Source of the DNA: an uncultured Erysipelotrichaceae bacterium
GTDB lineage: Bacteria > Bacillota_I > Bacilli_A > RFN20 > CAG-826
Direction of reading: 5' to 3'
DNA length: 32,663 bases
Assembly: GCA_902763555.1 (NCBI GenBank)
Contig: CACWSI010000008.1
Location: 1 to 32,663 of the forward strand
Shown here in pieces: positions 21,873 through 30,056 of the stretch (positions are counted from its first letter, which is position 1; each line of letters opens with the position of its first letter). Under the pieces are notes generated by a model. That model was given only the letters and a program-made list of their open reading frames with translations. It searched no databases and was not told the DNA's origin. Both the position numbers and the translations under genes were made by a program.

Positions 21873-23702
21873 ATGAAGAAAAGTAAACTATCAATAACAC
21901 TAGTTACTGGCTTCATTGCTGCTATGGCTTTGTCCGCCTGTGGCAACGTCACTTCAGATAAAAAAGCAATCGCTACATTTACTCCTTATGGTAGTAAAGA
22001 AAAGATCGCTCTTTTAACTGACGATGTTTACAATGCCTACAACGGTACAACAAATGGTATCAGCAAGTTCTATGACAAAATCTTAGAAGTCTTAATTCGT
22101 TACGAATTTAAAGAAAAAGGCTTTAAAGGCGAAAAGAATTACGACGAAATTGAAAAATGGGCTACAAACCAAGTCAAAGAACAAAAAGCACAAGCTGATA
22201 AAAACGCCAAGAACAATGGTACCAGTTACGACACTGAGTGGAAAGCAATCCTCGAAAGTAAAAATGTCGAAGATGAAAAAGGCTTAAAAGAATATTTCAT
22301 CTATGAAGAAGAAAAATCTGTCATGCAAACCTGGTTCGCTGACGAATACACAGCTGAAGGTTTAAAAGAAGAATTCTTAGGTATCAAAGCTGATGGTACA
22401 TCCGCTGAAAAAGATGTTAAACCAGCTATGCCATATCACATCCGTCACATCCTAGTGAAGGTTGATGAAGCTGGCAACGCCGATGAAAAGTTCTATAAAG
22501 GTACAATTTCCGAAGAACAATCTAAGAAACTTTACGATGTCGTTCAAACTTTAGCCAAAGGTGAAAAGACATTCACTGAAACCGCTTTAAAGAGTGAAGA
22601 TACATCCGCTGATAAAGGTGGCGATGTTGGTATCGTTACAAACGTTGCTTCTTCCATCGGTCAAACAATGGTCAACGAATTCCGCTTAGGTTTATATGCT
22701 TATGACAACCTTTATGATGCCGCTAACGCTGCTGATGCTGCTGCTGCAACAATCAAAGCCGGTTTAGGTATCACTGATGATGTCAAAAACGCTTTACCAG
22801 CGAACGTCGTTGAAGTTCCATACGAAGCTTTCGTTAAACTTGGTGAATACGCTGAAGTTACAACCGATGCTAACAAGAATAAATTAGCCGGTGGTTCTAC
22901 TGCTTTATATCCAAGAAACATTGTTTGGAATAAGTACTTCAACTTACACAACGTTTTCGTTATCAAGAATGCTAAGAGAGCTGACTACAGCACATTAGCC
23001 AACCCAAGTGATGAATTTGATAATCTTGCAAGTAACACTGCTTATGATACAACCTTACCAAGATTCAACGCTCAAGGTTACTTAGTTGATGAAAAAGGTA
23101 ATGTCATCGTTGGTGTTCGTAGCCAATTCGGTATTCACTTCATGGTCATTGAAGAATCCATGTATGATTACGCTGAATTCGCCACATACTACGATACAAA
23201 ATTACCAGGTGAAGAAGGCTACAATCCAAACGCCAGATCCTATGTCAACTATATCCAAAGCTCTGAAATTTCTGATTACAAAACACGTGCAGACGATATC
23301 TTAAATAATGTTAAGTCCTTCGACAAAACATATGACTATCGTTTATACAACTACCTCAAGACCCAAGTCTCCATCGAATTCAAAGATGCTGCTGAAGGTT
23401 TAGGTGATCGAATTGACGCTTATATCAAAGCTCAACAAGAAAACAATACTTATAAGCAAGAACAAGGTTTAGCGGAAGACTGGAGAACATATACAGAAAT
23501 GTTAGAACTCCAAGAATACAACCGTGATGCTGAATACACCACAAAGAACGCTATTACTGGTGCAATGTCCCCAACATTAACACGTCTTGTTCCTGAAAAG
23601 GTCGCTGATGACTTCTTCAAATTATTTGATGAACCAACAGCCACAACCGACCCAACATACTTAAAATTCACTGAGGAAGGAGATTATTACTACTATGCGT
23701 AA
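21873..23702 (+). CDS. Large PrsA-like lipoprotein with parvulin-type PPIase motifs
   Basis: The ATG at 21873 follows AAAAAGGAG by 8 bases; an in-frame ATG at 21795 lies inside the promoter region. The 609-aa protein has a lipoprotein signal (LSAC, lipid Cys23). A helical N-terminal part (residues 40-170) is followed by HIRHILVKV (189-197) and GGDVGIV (249-255), the start and middle of a parvulin domain. FGIHFMVIEE (419-428) looks like the domain's last strand, separated by an insertion of about 160 residues rich in Ala and Asn. PrsA is an extracytoplasmic foldase anchored in the membrane; here it is twice the usual size (about 290 aa). Codons differ from neighbours (many AAC, ATC, GCT), suggesting high expression. 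It overlaps the next gene by 8 bases. Confidence 0.85.
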   Translation: MKKSKLSITLVTGFIAAMALSACGNVTSDKKAIATFTPYGSKEKIALLTDDVYNAYNGTTNGISKFYDKILEVLIRYEFKEKGFKGEKNYDEIEKWATNQVKEQKAQADKNAKNNGTSYDTEWKAILESKNVEDEKGLKEYFIYEEEKSVMQTWFADEYTAEGLKEEFLGIKADGTSAEKDVKPAMPYHIRHILVKVDEAGNADEKFYKGTISEEQSKKLYDVVQTLAKGEKTFTETALKSEDTSADKGGDVGIVTNVASSIGQTMVNEFRLGLYAYDNLYDAANAADAAAATIKAGLGITDDVKNALPANVVEVPYEAFVKLGEYAEVTTDANKNKLAGGSTALYPRNIVWNKYFNLHNVFVIKNAKRADYSTLANPSDEFDNLASNTAYDTTLPRFNAQGYLVDEKGNVIVGVRSQFGIHFMVIEESMYDYAEFATYYDTKLPGEEGYNPNARSYVNYIQSSEISDYKTRADDILNNVKSFDKTYDYRLYNYLKTQVSIEFKDAAEGLGDRIDAYIKAQQENNTYKQEQGLAEDWRTYTEMLELQEYNRDAEYTTKNAITGAMSPTLTRLVPEKVADDFFKLFDEPTATTDPTYLKFTEEGDYYYYA

Positions 23703-25563
23703 AAATATCTTAAAAGTATCCGCTATCGCGTTACTCAGCACATTCGCTCTCGCCTCATGTAGTGATGACATTATTGCCAAGCCAAAGGCTTATGATGATA
23801 AAAACTCTCCAGTCGTCACAGTCACTGGTTATAATGGCACAATCTACAACAACAATTTCAAAGATATCTACGATGCATATCGTGATGGCAACCTTGCCCA
23901 AGATGTCTTAAATGAATTGTTATATCAATACTCCATTAGCGTCTTTGGTAACTACAACAAAGTCACCGCTAAAGAAGGTAGTGAAGAAATCACCTTAAAA
24001 GAAGCTGTTAATTCTTATAAAAACGGCGACAAAAAGAAAGCTGATGACTTCATTAAAGCTCACAGTGCTTATTGGACCAAGAACAAAGCTGGTCATCGTG
24101 TCGACGACGCTAACAAAGAAGTCGCTGATGATGCCGCTCCAAGTGAATCCGAATATGCACGTTTAAACCAAAAATGGGAAACCATTGAAAAACGTATCGC
24201 TGAAAAATTATATTCCGCCATCTCTGGTGGTTCCTACAGTGAAAGAAACGTTTTCAAAGAAGAAAAGTACTTACGTTCTCTTGCTGCTGACATTGAAAAC
24301 AATGTTCGCGCATTAACAGGTGCTGAACTCTTCGAAGGTGTCTTAACAGCTGACGTCGAAGATTACGAAGTCTTCAAAGATCAAGCTGAAAACATCGAAG
24401 GTAATCCTGACTTCATCCTCCACCGTGCTAACTACCAAAGCAATGCGGCGTTAGACCAAGCGGAAGAAAAGACACAAGATGCGACTTATGTCGAAGACAA
24501 ACTCATTCCAGATATCTATCGTCAACTTCTCGTTGAACAATACATTCTCGATGAATCCTACGACACATTAGGCCGTACATCTGCTAGACACATTAGTGTC
24601 TTATCCATCACCGAAGATAGCAAGTACATCGGTAAAGCCGAAGACTTAATGAAGAAATTCGTTAATAACTACATCTTCAATCAAGCTCGTACAGACGCTA
24701 TCACACTTGATTCCTTCAAGACTGTCTCCGAAGCTTGGATTGGTGCGTTCATGAGAGATACAGCCAACCAAGTCGACACATATCCTGCCTATAAGTTATC
24801 CGTTGAAGCATTTGGCACCCCAGCACAAACAACTGTCCAAGGTGTTGATTACAAATACTTCGAAGGCACCAACTATGGCAACATGATGGAAGAATTCAAG
24901 AAGATTGATAACAACCCAAAATTATCTGAAAACGAAAGCACATACACCAATAGCGGTGCTTACACAGTTAAAGTTGGTCAAGAAATCAAGACACGTGAAC
25001 TTCAATTAAAAGACTACACATCCACAGGTTGGTATGTGAAATCCGTCGGTGTCAGTGATTTACCAGATAACATCAAGAATCAATTATTTGATATCAACGT
25101 TGCTAATGCCTTACTCGGTGAAGATTGTGTTGAATACTCATACGACACAACCGCTAACGAATGGAAGACAAACGAAGTTGCTGGTAGCAAAAACCTCGTC
25201 AACGTCGTTGGTAAGATCAACAACCAATACTTCCTCAGAAAGACAAGTAGAGTCGCTGATGAAAAAGTCCAAAACGACATTCTCTTCAAGAGCGATAACA
25301 CCTACTATCTCGTCTTAGTGGAAGATGCGATTAAGAGTAAAGTTCTCAATAAAGCAACATATGCTGATTTAGAAGGTAATGAATTAACCGATGCCATGAA
25401 CAAACTTGAAAACTACATCAACGAAATCGTCCAATTAGTTGCAAGCAATGATACATATCAAACATTGTCCAAGAAACATTGGGTCGAAAAGATGGATATC
25501 AAGTATCATGACACAAAAGTCTACGATTACTTCAAATCAACATTCCCAGAATTATTCGATTAA
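23695..25563 (+). CDS. Large lipoprotein related to PrsA/SurA-type foldases, PPIase motif degenerate
   Basis: This 622-aa protein begins with a lipoprotein signal (LASC, lipid Cys22). The N-terminal 250 residues are helical like PrsA/SurA chaperone domains. ARHISVLSI (about residue 303) echoes the first strand of a parvulin domain, but the GG-x-GG-like segment and a final GxH strand are not evident, so enzymatic activity is doubtful. It starts inside the preceding lipoprotein gene (8-base overlap) with a GGAAGGAG site, so the two are co-translated and may be paralogues working together on exported proteins. It shares the same codon bias. A strong terminator follows. Confidence 0.75.
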   Translation: MRKNILKVSAIALLSTFALASCSDDIIAKPKAYDDKNSPVVTVTGYNGTIYNNNFKDIYDAYRDGNLAQDVLNELLYQYSISVFGNYNKVTAKEGSEEITLKEAVNSYKNGDKKKADDFIKAHSAYWTKNKAGHRVDDANKEVADDAAPSESEYARLNQKWETIEKRIAEKLYSAISGGSYSERNVFKEEKYLRSLAADIENNVRALTGAELFEGVLTADVEDYEVFKDQAENIEGNPDFILHRANYQSNAALDQAEEKTQDATYVEDKLIPDIYRQLLVEQYILDESYDTLGRTSARHISVLSITEDSKYIGKAEDLMKKFVNNYIFNQARTDAITLDSFKTVSEAWIGAFMRDTANQVDTYPAYKLSVEAFGTPAQTTVQGVDYKYFEGTNYGNMMEEFKKIDNNPKLSENESTYTNSGAYTVKVGQEIKTRELQLKDYTSTGWYVKSVGVSDLPDNIKNQLFDINVANALLGEDCVEYSYDTTANEWKTNEVAGSKNLVNVVGKINNQYFLRKTSRVADEKVQNDILFKSDNTYYLVLVEDAIKSKVLNKATYADLEGNELTDAMNKLENYINEIVQLVASNDTYQTLSKKHWVEKMDIKYHDTKVYDYFKSTFPELFD

Positions 25564-25575
25564 TCAAAATAACAA

Positions 25576-25602
25576 TTAAGGAGGCTTAGACCTCCTTTTT
25601 TG
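25576..25602 (+). terminator. Rho-independent terminator of the lipoprotein pair
   Basis: A perfect 7-bp stem AAGGAGG/CCTCCTT (25578-25584/25591-25597) with a 6-base loop is followed by a T run, starting 15 bases after the stop codon. Confidence 0.9.
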
Positions 25603-25624
25603 TGCTATCATAGTTTTAAGAGGA
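25603..25624 (+). promoter_or_regulatory. Extended -10 promoter and ribosome site of the HIT gene
   Basis: TG-C-TATCAT (25603-25611) is an extended -10. The ribosome site AAGAGGA (25618-25624) lies 9 bases before the ATG at 25634. The -35 region overlaps the preceding terminator and has no good hexamer. Confidence 0.55.
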
Positions 25625-25633
25625 CAAACATAT

Positions 25634-26044
25634 ATGGAAAAAGATGTTTTTTGTAAAATCGTTGATGGTGAAATACCTTGCTATAAGTTATTTGAAGATG
25701 AGGACGTTTTAGCGTTTCTTGATATTTCTCAAGTCACTAAGGGTCACGCTCTTGTGATTCCTAAGAAACACTACGACACCTTCTTATCCACACCAGATAA
25801 GCTTATGCATAAAGTCATGGACGTGGCCCAACGCATTGGTCAAATTAGTATCCAATTCTTAGGGGCTAAAGGTGTGAATATCTTAACTAACTGCTACGAA
25901 GCCGCGGGACAAACAGTCAAGCACTTCCATGTGCATGTGATTCCACGATATGAAGGTCATGATGGCTTTGAATTAGAAATGAAGTCTAATGTTGAAGGTT
26001 TAAACCTTCCAGTTATCGCTGAAACGATTAAAAACAACCTCTAG
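25634..26044 (+). CDS. hit: HIT-family nucleotide-binding protein (Hit/HinT type)
   Basis: The 136-aa protein has the histidine triad H97-x-H99-x-H101 in KHFHVHVIPR and the N-terminal FCKIVDGEIPCYKLFED segment typical of the HIT family. The family hydrolyses adenosine phosphoramidates and related nucleotides; the cellular role in Gram-positives is not settled. The usual zinc cysteines of Bacillus Hit are only partly present (Cys7 is retained). Length is close to Bacillus Hit (145 aa). Its place beside a PrsA-like gene and close to yhaM recalls the Bacillus hit/prsA/yhaM neighbourhood. A bidirectional terminator follows. Confidence 0.94.
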   Translation: MEKDVFCKIVDGEIPCYKLFEDEDVLAFLDISQVTKGHALVIPKKHYDTFLSTPDKLMHKVMDVAQRIGQISIQFLGAKGVNILTNCYEAAGQTVKHFHVHVIPRYEGHDGFELEMKSNVEGLNLPVIAETIKNNL

Positions 26045-26051
26045 AAGGCAA

Positions 26052-26095
26052 AATAAAAGGATTGACGACTTATTTATCATCAATCCTTTTTTTCT
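26052..26095 (+). terminator. Bidirectional terminator between hit and the peptidase gene
   Basis: An 11-bp perfect stem AAAAGGATTGA/TCAATCCTTTT (26055-26065/26080-26090) with a 14-base loop ends in T residues on the plus strand. The A-rich opposite flank lets it serve the convergent minus-strand gene too. Confidence 0.88.
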
Positions 26096-26149
26096 TTTGT
26101 CTAAATCTCAAAGAAAGCCCAATCTTCTATTAGTAGAGGAGGAAGCCGC

Positions 26150-27739
26150 TCAGTTATAAGAATCAATTGTGATGTTGCCTATAGAAATGCGACCTTTGTT
26201 TCTATCTACTGGAGGTGGCATATCATTGAAATGGGCATATATGCGAAGTTCTCTTGTCTTTTCAGGGAAAGAAAGATTAATGACTGTTTGATTGTTTCTG
26301 TCTTTGGATAGTACAACATCGTGGAGTAAATCAATATCCTCTACCCAAGCATTTTGACCTGAATCCGTCAATGGTTTGCTCATTATGTAAGCACAAGCTG
26401 TACTATTATACATCTCCTTATTGCTCCAAAAAGAAATGTTTATAGTAAGAGAACGGATAGGATTTATAAATTTGAAGTCTAAATAGGCTGTGCCAAACCC
26501 TTGTTTTCTCGGAGATAAGTTTATGTACTGATTTTCGATGTAACCACACCTTAGTCTTTTTGTGGAAAAGTTTAAACTTCCTAAGGAAACATTTTGATCT
26601 AATTCAACCGGCGTATAACTTGAAAAAAATCCATAATCGGAGGGAGTAATTGTATAGGATTCTTTATAGTAATTTTCGTCTAAGGAGAAATACATGGTCT
26701 CTCCTATTATCGGGTCATTAAGTATGACTTCATTAAAAGATGGCCAGCAATAGTTAACCACATAATCTATACCATATCCATAATTGTGGTATCCATAGCA
26801 AACAACAGCGTGCCTTAACATCCCTCCGTTTTGAACATGAAGTAGATAGCCAAAAATTGCAACAGGTCTGTTGTTTCTAAGAGAATCTGTAACGCCAAGG
26901 CCAAACAAAGACCATGAAGCAGAACCTTGGATGCCATAGTCTTCGCAATAATTATTTATTGCTTCGCTTACTATTCTTCCAGTAGATTGTGTAGATGGAC
27001 AATAACTTACCAGCTTATCTTTCAGATTTGTAGAAGGGCTATATTGATTTGTACTATTCAATTCACCTGTCACCGGATCTTTAAACGCTGCATCAACAAC
27101 ACCATCATGGACGGTTTTATCCCAGTAATGTAAAACGACAGACCCAGCAACAAAGCCGCATGATTTATCCCAATTCTCTGGGTAAGAACAATCCTTAACA
27201 TACTGATAATTGTCGACATATGTATAAAAATCATTTGGAAGTGAAGCATTATTTCCCTTTGATAATTTTTGGCGAATTTGATGAGAGGGTTCTTTTCTTA
27301 AGTTCTCTAAAAAAGTGTCAAAGTTTTTCTGCAAACGATAAGCTTCACCCAAATCAATATTGTATTTATCATCTATATAATGAACAAAAGATTCACCAAT
27401 ACGATAATAATAATTCATAGGCCCAAAATAATAGTTTTCTCTAGAATCATCAAAAACAAAAGGACACGTAGTTGACATAACTCCTTCTATCGATTTCTTT
27501 GAAAGCGGGTCATAAACCATGAATCCTTCATCTATATTTTCTTGAATAACAAATACGTTTCCGCTTAAGTCCCTAACTACATATTGATCGTCCAAAGGGT
27601 TTTCTAGGCCAATTGATATGGCGGCCATTTTAGATTCATTAGAAATAGATGATCGCTCATTATAATAGTCAAAATTTTCTCTATTTGTAGCGCCAAACGT
27701 GTTGATTGCCAAGAGTGTTGAAACTAGATTTAAAATCAT
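26150..27739 (-). CDS. Secreted papain-like (C39-type) cysteine peptidase, putative
   Basis: The 529-aa protein starts with a hydrophobic, possibly secretory segment (residues 1-17) without basic residues. A papain-like triad can be proposed: Cys194 in KSCGFVAGSVVLHYWD, His310 in GGMLRHAVVCYGYH, and Asn329 in YVVNYCWPSF. The CG-x-x-A-x4-YW pattern is like C39_2 and C10 (streptopain) peptidases. Residues 1-165 resemble a pro-region; residues 370-529 are beta-rich with no clear family. It overlaps the upstream lipoprotein gene by ATGA. Gene and spacing break the otherwise housekeeping order, suggesting a strain-specific insertion. Substrate unknown. Peptidase C10 or a C39-like inactive variant are alternatives. 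Confidence 0.65.
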   Translation of the reverse strand: MILNLVSTLLAINTFGATNRENFDYYNERSSISNESKMAAISIGLENPLDDQYVVRDLSGNVFVIQENIDEGFMVYDPLSKKSIEGVMSTTCPFVFDDSRENYYFGPMNYYYRIGESFVHYIDDKYNIDLGEAYRLQKNFDTFLENLRKEPSHQIRQKLSKGNNASLPNDFYTYVDNYQYVKDCSYPENWDKSCGFVAGSVVLHYWDKTVHDGVVDAAFKDPVTGELNSTNQYSPSTNLKDKLVSYCPSTQSTGRIVSEAINNYCEDYGIQGSASWSLFGLGVTDSLRNNRPVAIFGYLLHVQNGGMLRHAVVCYGYHNYGYGIDYVVNYCWPSFNEVILNDPIIGETMYFSLDENYYKESYTITPSDYGFFSSYTPVELDQNVSLGSLNFSTKRLRCGYIENQYINLSPRKQGFGTAYLDFKFINPIRSLTINISFWSNKEMYNSTACAYIMSKPLTDSGQNAWVEDIDLLHDVVLSKDRNNQTVINLSFPEKTRELRIYAHFNDMPPPVDRNKGRISIGNITIDSYN

Positions 27740-28200
27740 CTATTATCCCCATCAACTATAGAGTTATATATTCCTCGAACAGTGCCAGGAAAAAAATGAA
27801 TGTCACCATTATTAAAAACTACTTTTCCGTTCGAGATGCCATATTCGTAAAATATTATGTTTTCTATCTCTTCTACGTTGTCGTTTAAATATGTAAATTG
27901 AATAGAAAGTAGCAAGGAATAATTCTTAGCATCAACAGTTTTTTCCTTTTTCTCTTTATATGGTAATGCAGTTATTGACTCGATAACACGCTTTGAAAAA
28001 AGTGCATCAGAGCTTTCACGAGAATCATATATCTCTTTAACATAGTTGTTTGCTTTTTGATGAAAATACAATTTTGTTTCGATAACCATTTCATAGGTAA
28101 AAGTAAAAGAAGTTCGTGGCCAATCTTTTGTGTTTTGTCCACACGAAGAAAGCAATAACGTTATTACAATTAAAGATAAATTAGATAAACACTTATTCAT
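27736..28200 (-). CDS. Small lipoprotein of unknown function paired with the peptidase
   Basis: From the ATG at 28200 the protein has 154 residues with a lipoprotein signal ending LLLSSC (lipid Cys about residue 20). The rest is a mixed alpha/beta sequence (TYEMVIETKLYF, NYSLLLSIQFTYL, IIFYEYGISNGKVVF). I do not recognise the family. An upstream in-frame ATG at 28233 is rejected because the signal peptide fits the later start. No good Shine-Dalgarno is seen. Its stop overlaps the peptidase start (ATGA), so they are translated together; it could be a propeptide-like inhibitor or a membrane-bound partner, by analogy with peptidase-inhibitor gene pairs. This is inference from arrangement only. 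Confidence 0.7.
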   Translation of the reverse strand: MNKCLSNLSLIVITLLLSSCGQNTKDWPRTSFTFTYEMVIETKLYFHQKANNYVKEIYDSRESSDALFSKRVIESITALPYKEKKEKTVDAKNYSLLLSIQFTYLNDNVEEIENIIFYEYGISNGKVVFNNGDIHFFPGTVRGIYNSIVDGDNR

Positions 28201-28333
28201 ATATTTGTATCTATAAACTAACACGAAAAACAAGATTGTTTCAAGATAAAATTATGATTGAAAAAATCTATAGACATTAAATATTCTTTATCAAACTCTC
28301 AAAAATACCAACATCTTCTGTAAGTGAGAGAAG

Positions 28334-29263
28334 TCACTTAATAGGCTTATAGAAGGCTCTATTATCTAATGGGAATACTTTATTAGAGAAGTTTCCTGGT
28401 TCAACATCTTGAAGTGCCTTATCTACGATAACCATTTTACTATCTAAATTATCTATTAAGGATAATAATAAGGCTTCTTTAGTGTATGGCATCACAGGTG
28501 AACCAAATTCTTGTTGCCCATGATGTGATAAGACCATATGTTCAAGTAATAATGGAATTTCACCAGTGAGCTTAAGTTCATCCGCGGCTTTTCTTATTTC
28601 CGCGCACATGATACTAATATGACCTAATAATTTACCTTCTAAAGAATATTTATAAACGATTGGTCCTTCAAGTTCGATGATTTTACCGAAATCATGTAAT
28701 AAACAGCCTGTAATCATTAAATCATGGTCTGCATCATAGATTGGGGCGAGATAGGCAGCGTGGTCCGCCATAGTGACGCTATGCATGAGAAGACCGCTGC
28801 TATATTCGTGATGAATAGATACCGCTGCAGGATAGGAGAAGATCTTATCGCCAAACTTCTTAATCATATATTGTAAGATCTTTTGGCAGTCCTCATTCTT
28901 CACAGAAGCAACATGTTTATTAAATCTTTCAATTAATTCCTCTTTAGCGACTGGAGGAGTTTTAACAAACTTCTCGACATCTATTTCATCTAAAGGCACT
29001 AATTCGGCGGTGAGAATCTTTAATTGTAATTGTTCTTTATATTTATTAGTTTCACCAGTAATCGCTAAAACATTACCAACAATAAATATTTGTTCATCCG
29101 CTAAAGTGGCGTCCCACTTTTTAGCAACGATTTGACCACTAGCGTCTCTTAATTCAACAGAGAGATATGCTCCACCATTAGTGTTCACACCTTTTGAGAC
29201 ATTTCCTAATAAGAATTGTCCTTCAATGTGTTCGTGATCATTAAAATCCACTATCATCTTCAT
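28334..29263 (-). CDS. yhaM: 3'-5' exoribonuclease YhaM
   Basis: The 309-aa protein has an N-terminal OB-fold (residues 12-95) and an HD domain with His161 (LLMHSVTMADH) and the HD pair at 190-191 (CLLHDFGK), the YhaM/CBF1 layout. YhaM trims RNA and single-stranded DNA from 3' ends. Length is near the 314 aa of B. subtilis. The ATG at 29263 follows GGAGG by 9 bases and overlaps recX by 23 bases. It is the last gene of the flippase-glycosyltransferase-recX-yhaM chain. The short inverted repeat at its stop codon (about 28320-28339) has no T tract, so its terminator is not identified. Confidence 0.96.
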   Translation of the reverse strand: MKMIVDFNDHEHIEGQFLLGNVSKGVNTNGGAYLSVELRDASGQIVAKKWDATLADEQIFIVGNVLAITGETNKYKEQLQLKILTAELVPLDEIDVEKFVKTPPVAKEELIERFNKHVASVKNEDCQKILQYMIKKFGDKIFSYPAAVSIHHEYSSGLLMHSVTMADHAAYLAPIYDADHDLMITGCLLHDFGKIIELEGPIVYKYSLEGKLLGHISIMCAEIRKAADELKLTGEIPLLLEHMVLSHHGQQEFGSPVMPYTKEALLLSLIDNLDSKMVIVDKALQDVEPGNFSNKVFPLDNRAFYKPIK

Positions 29264-30056
29264 ATGTAAAATCCTCCAATACTTTTTTAATCTCTTGATA
29301 CTTATAACCTTTATTAACTAAAGCGGCATAAATCTTTTGTTTTAATTGATAGCCTTCATATTTCTTTTCATAGCGGCTTTTGATCTTTTCGTAGTCTCTA
29401 GTTAATAGGCTTTGTTCAACTTTATCATTTTTTCTTTTTAAATCATTAGTGACTTCTCTAGCAATATCATGATTATAGCCTTGCGCCACTAACGCTTGAT
29501 AAACATGTTTCTTCTTACTTTCATAAGCGTATTTAGCGTATTTCCTATCTAACTTATCAAGTAAGGTTTTAGCTTTCTTTCTCTCAATACTTTGAGGGAA
29601 ATTAACTTTATTGATTAAGGCATCTGGAATGCCTTTATCTTTAAGATGCTTAACGATTTTATTTTGTCCAAAGTTTCTTTCATTATCCCAAGCGATTAAA
29701 TCTTGCATAAAGGCTTTATCATCTAATAAATCGTTTTCTTTTAATTTAGCGATAACTTTCTTTGCAGCGGCATAGTTATCTTCCTTTTTCATGAGTTTTT
29801 CTAGCATCTCTTTTTCGCTGAGATGTTTTTTACTCACAATTTGTAAAGCGTAGTTAAGAAGTGTACTCATCGCAGTGATTTCTTCTAAAGAAGCGATCTC
29901 TTTACTAGATAAGTTCTTACCAGCGTATAAATAAGAAGACACAAAGGCTTCTTTAGAGATCTTTAATGGCTCACCTTTAAAAAAGGATAAGGTCACATGA
30001 TCCTTATAGAGTTTAATACCTTTAATTTTACGACTACCAGTATTTACGGATGGCAC
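29241..30056 (-). CDS. recX: Recombination regulator RecX
   Basis: The 271-aa protein has the repeated three-helix modules of RecX. The segments SEKEMLEKLMKK, IAKLKENDLLDDKAFMQDLI and FGQNKIVKHLKDKGIPDALI form the first modules, and a second set lies near the C-terminus (LKQKIYAALVNKGY). RecX binds RecA filaments and modulates them; recA is also in this window, 24 kb away. Length is close to B. subtilis RecX (264 aa). It starts at GTG 30056, supported by GAGGG 9 bases upstream, and overlaps the glycosyltransferase gene by 23 bases. Confidence 0.93.
   Translation of the reverse strand: MPSVNTGSRKIKGIKLYKDHVTLSFFKGEPLKISKEAFVSSYLYAGKNLSSKEIASLEEITAMSTLLNYALQIVSKKHLSEKEMLEKLMKKEDNYAAAKKVIAKLKENDLLDDKAFMQDLIAWDNERNFGQNKIVKHLKDKGIPDALINKVNFPQSIERKKAKTLLDKLDRKYAKYAYESKKKHVYQALVAQGYNHDIAREVTNDLKRKNDKVEQSLLTRDYEKIKSRYEKKYEGYQLKQKIYAALVNKGYKYQEIKKVLEDFTYEDDSGF

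Noticed and set aside
28320-28339. Terminator after yhaM
   Set aside because: A 7-bp inverted repeat (TAAGTGA/TCACTTA) overlaps the stop codon but no T run follows on the minus strand.
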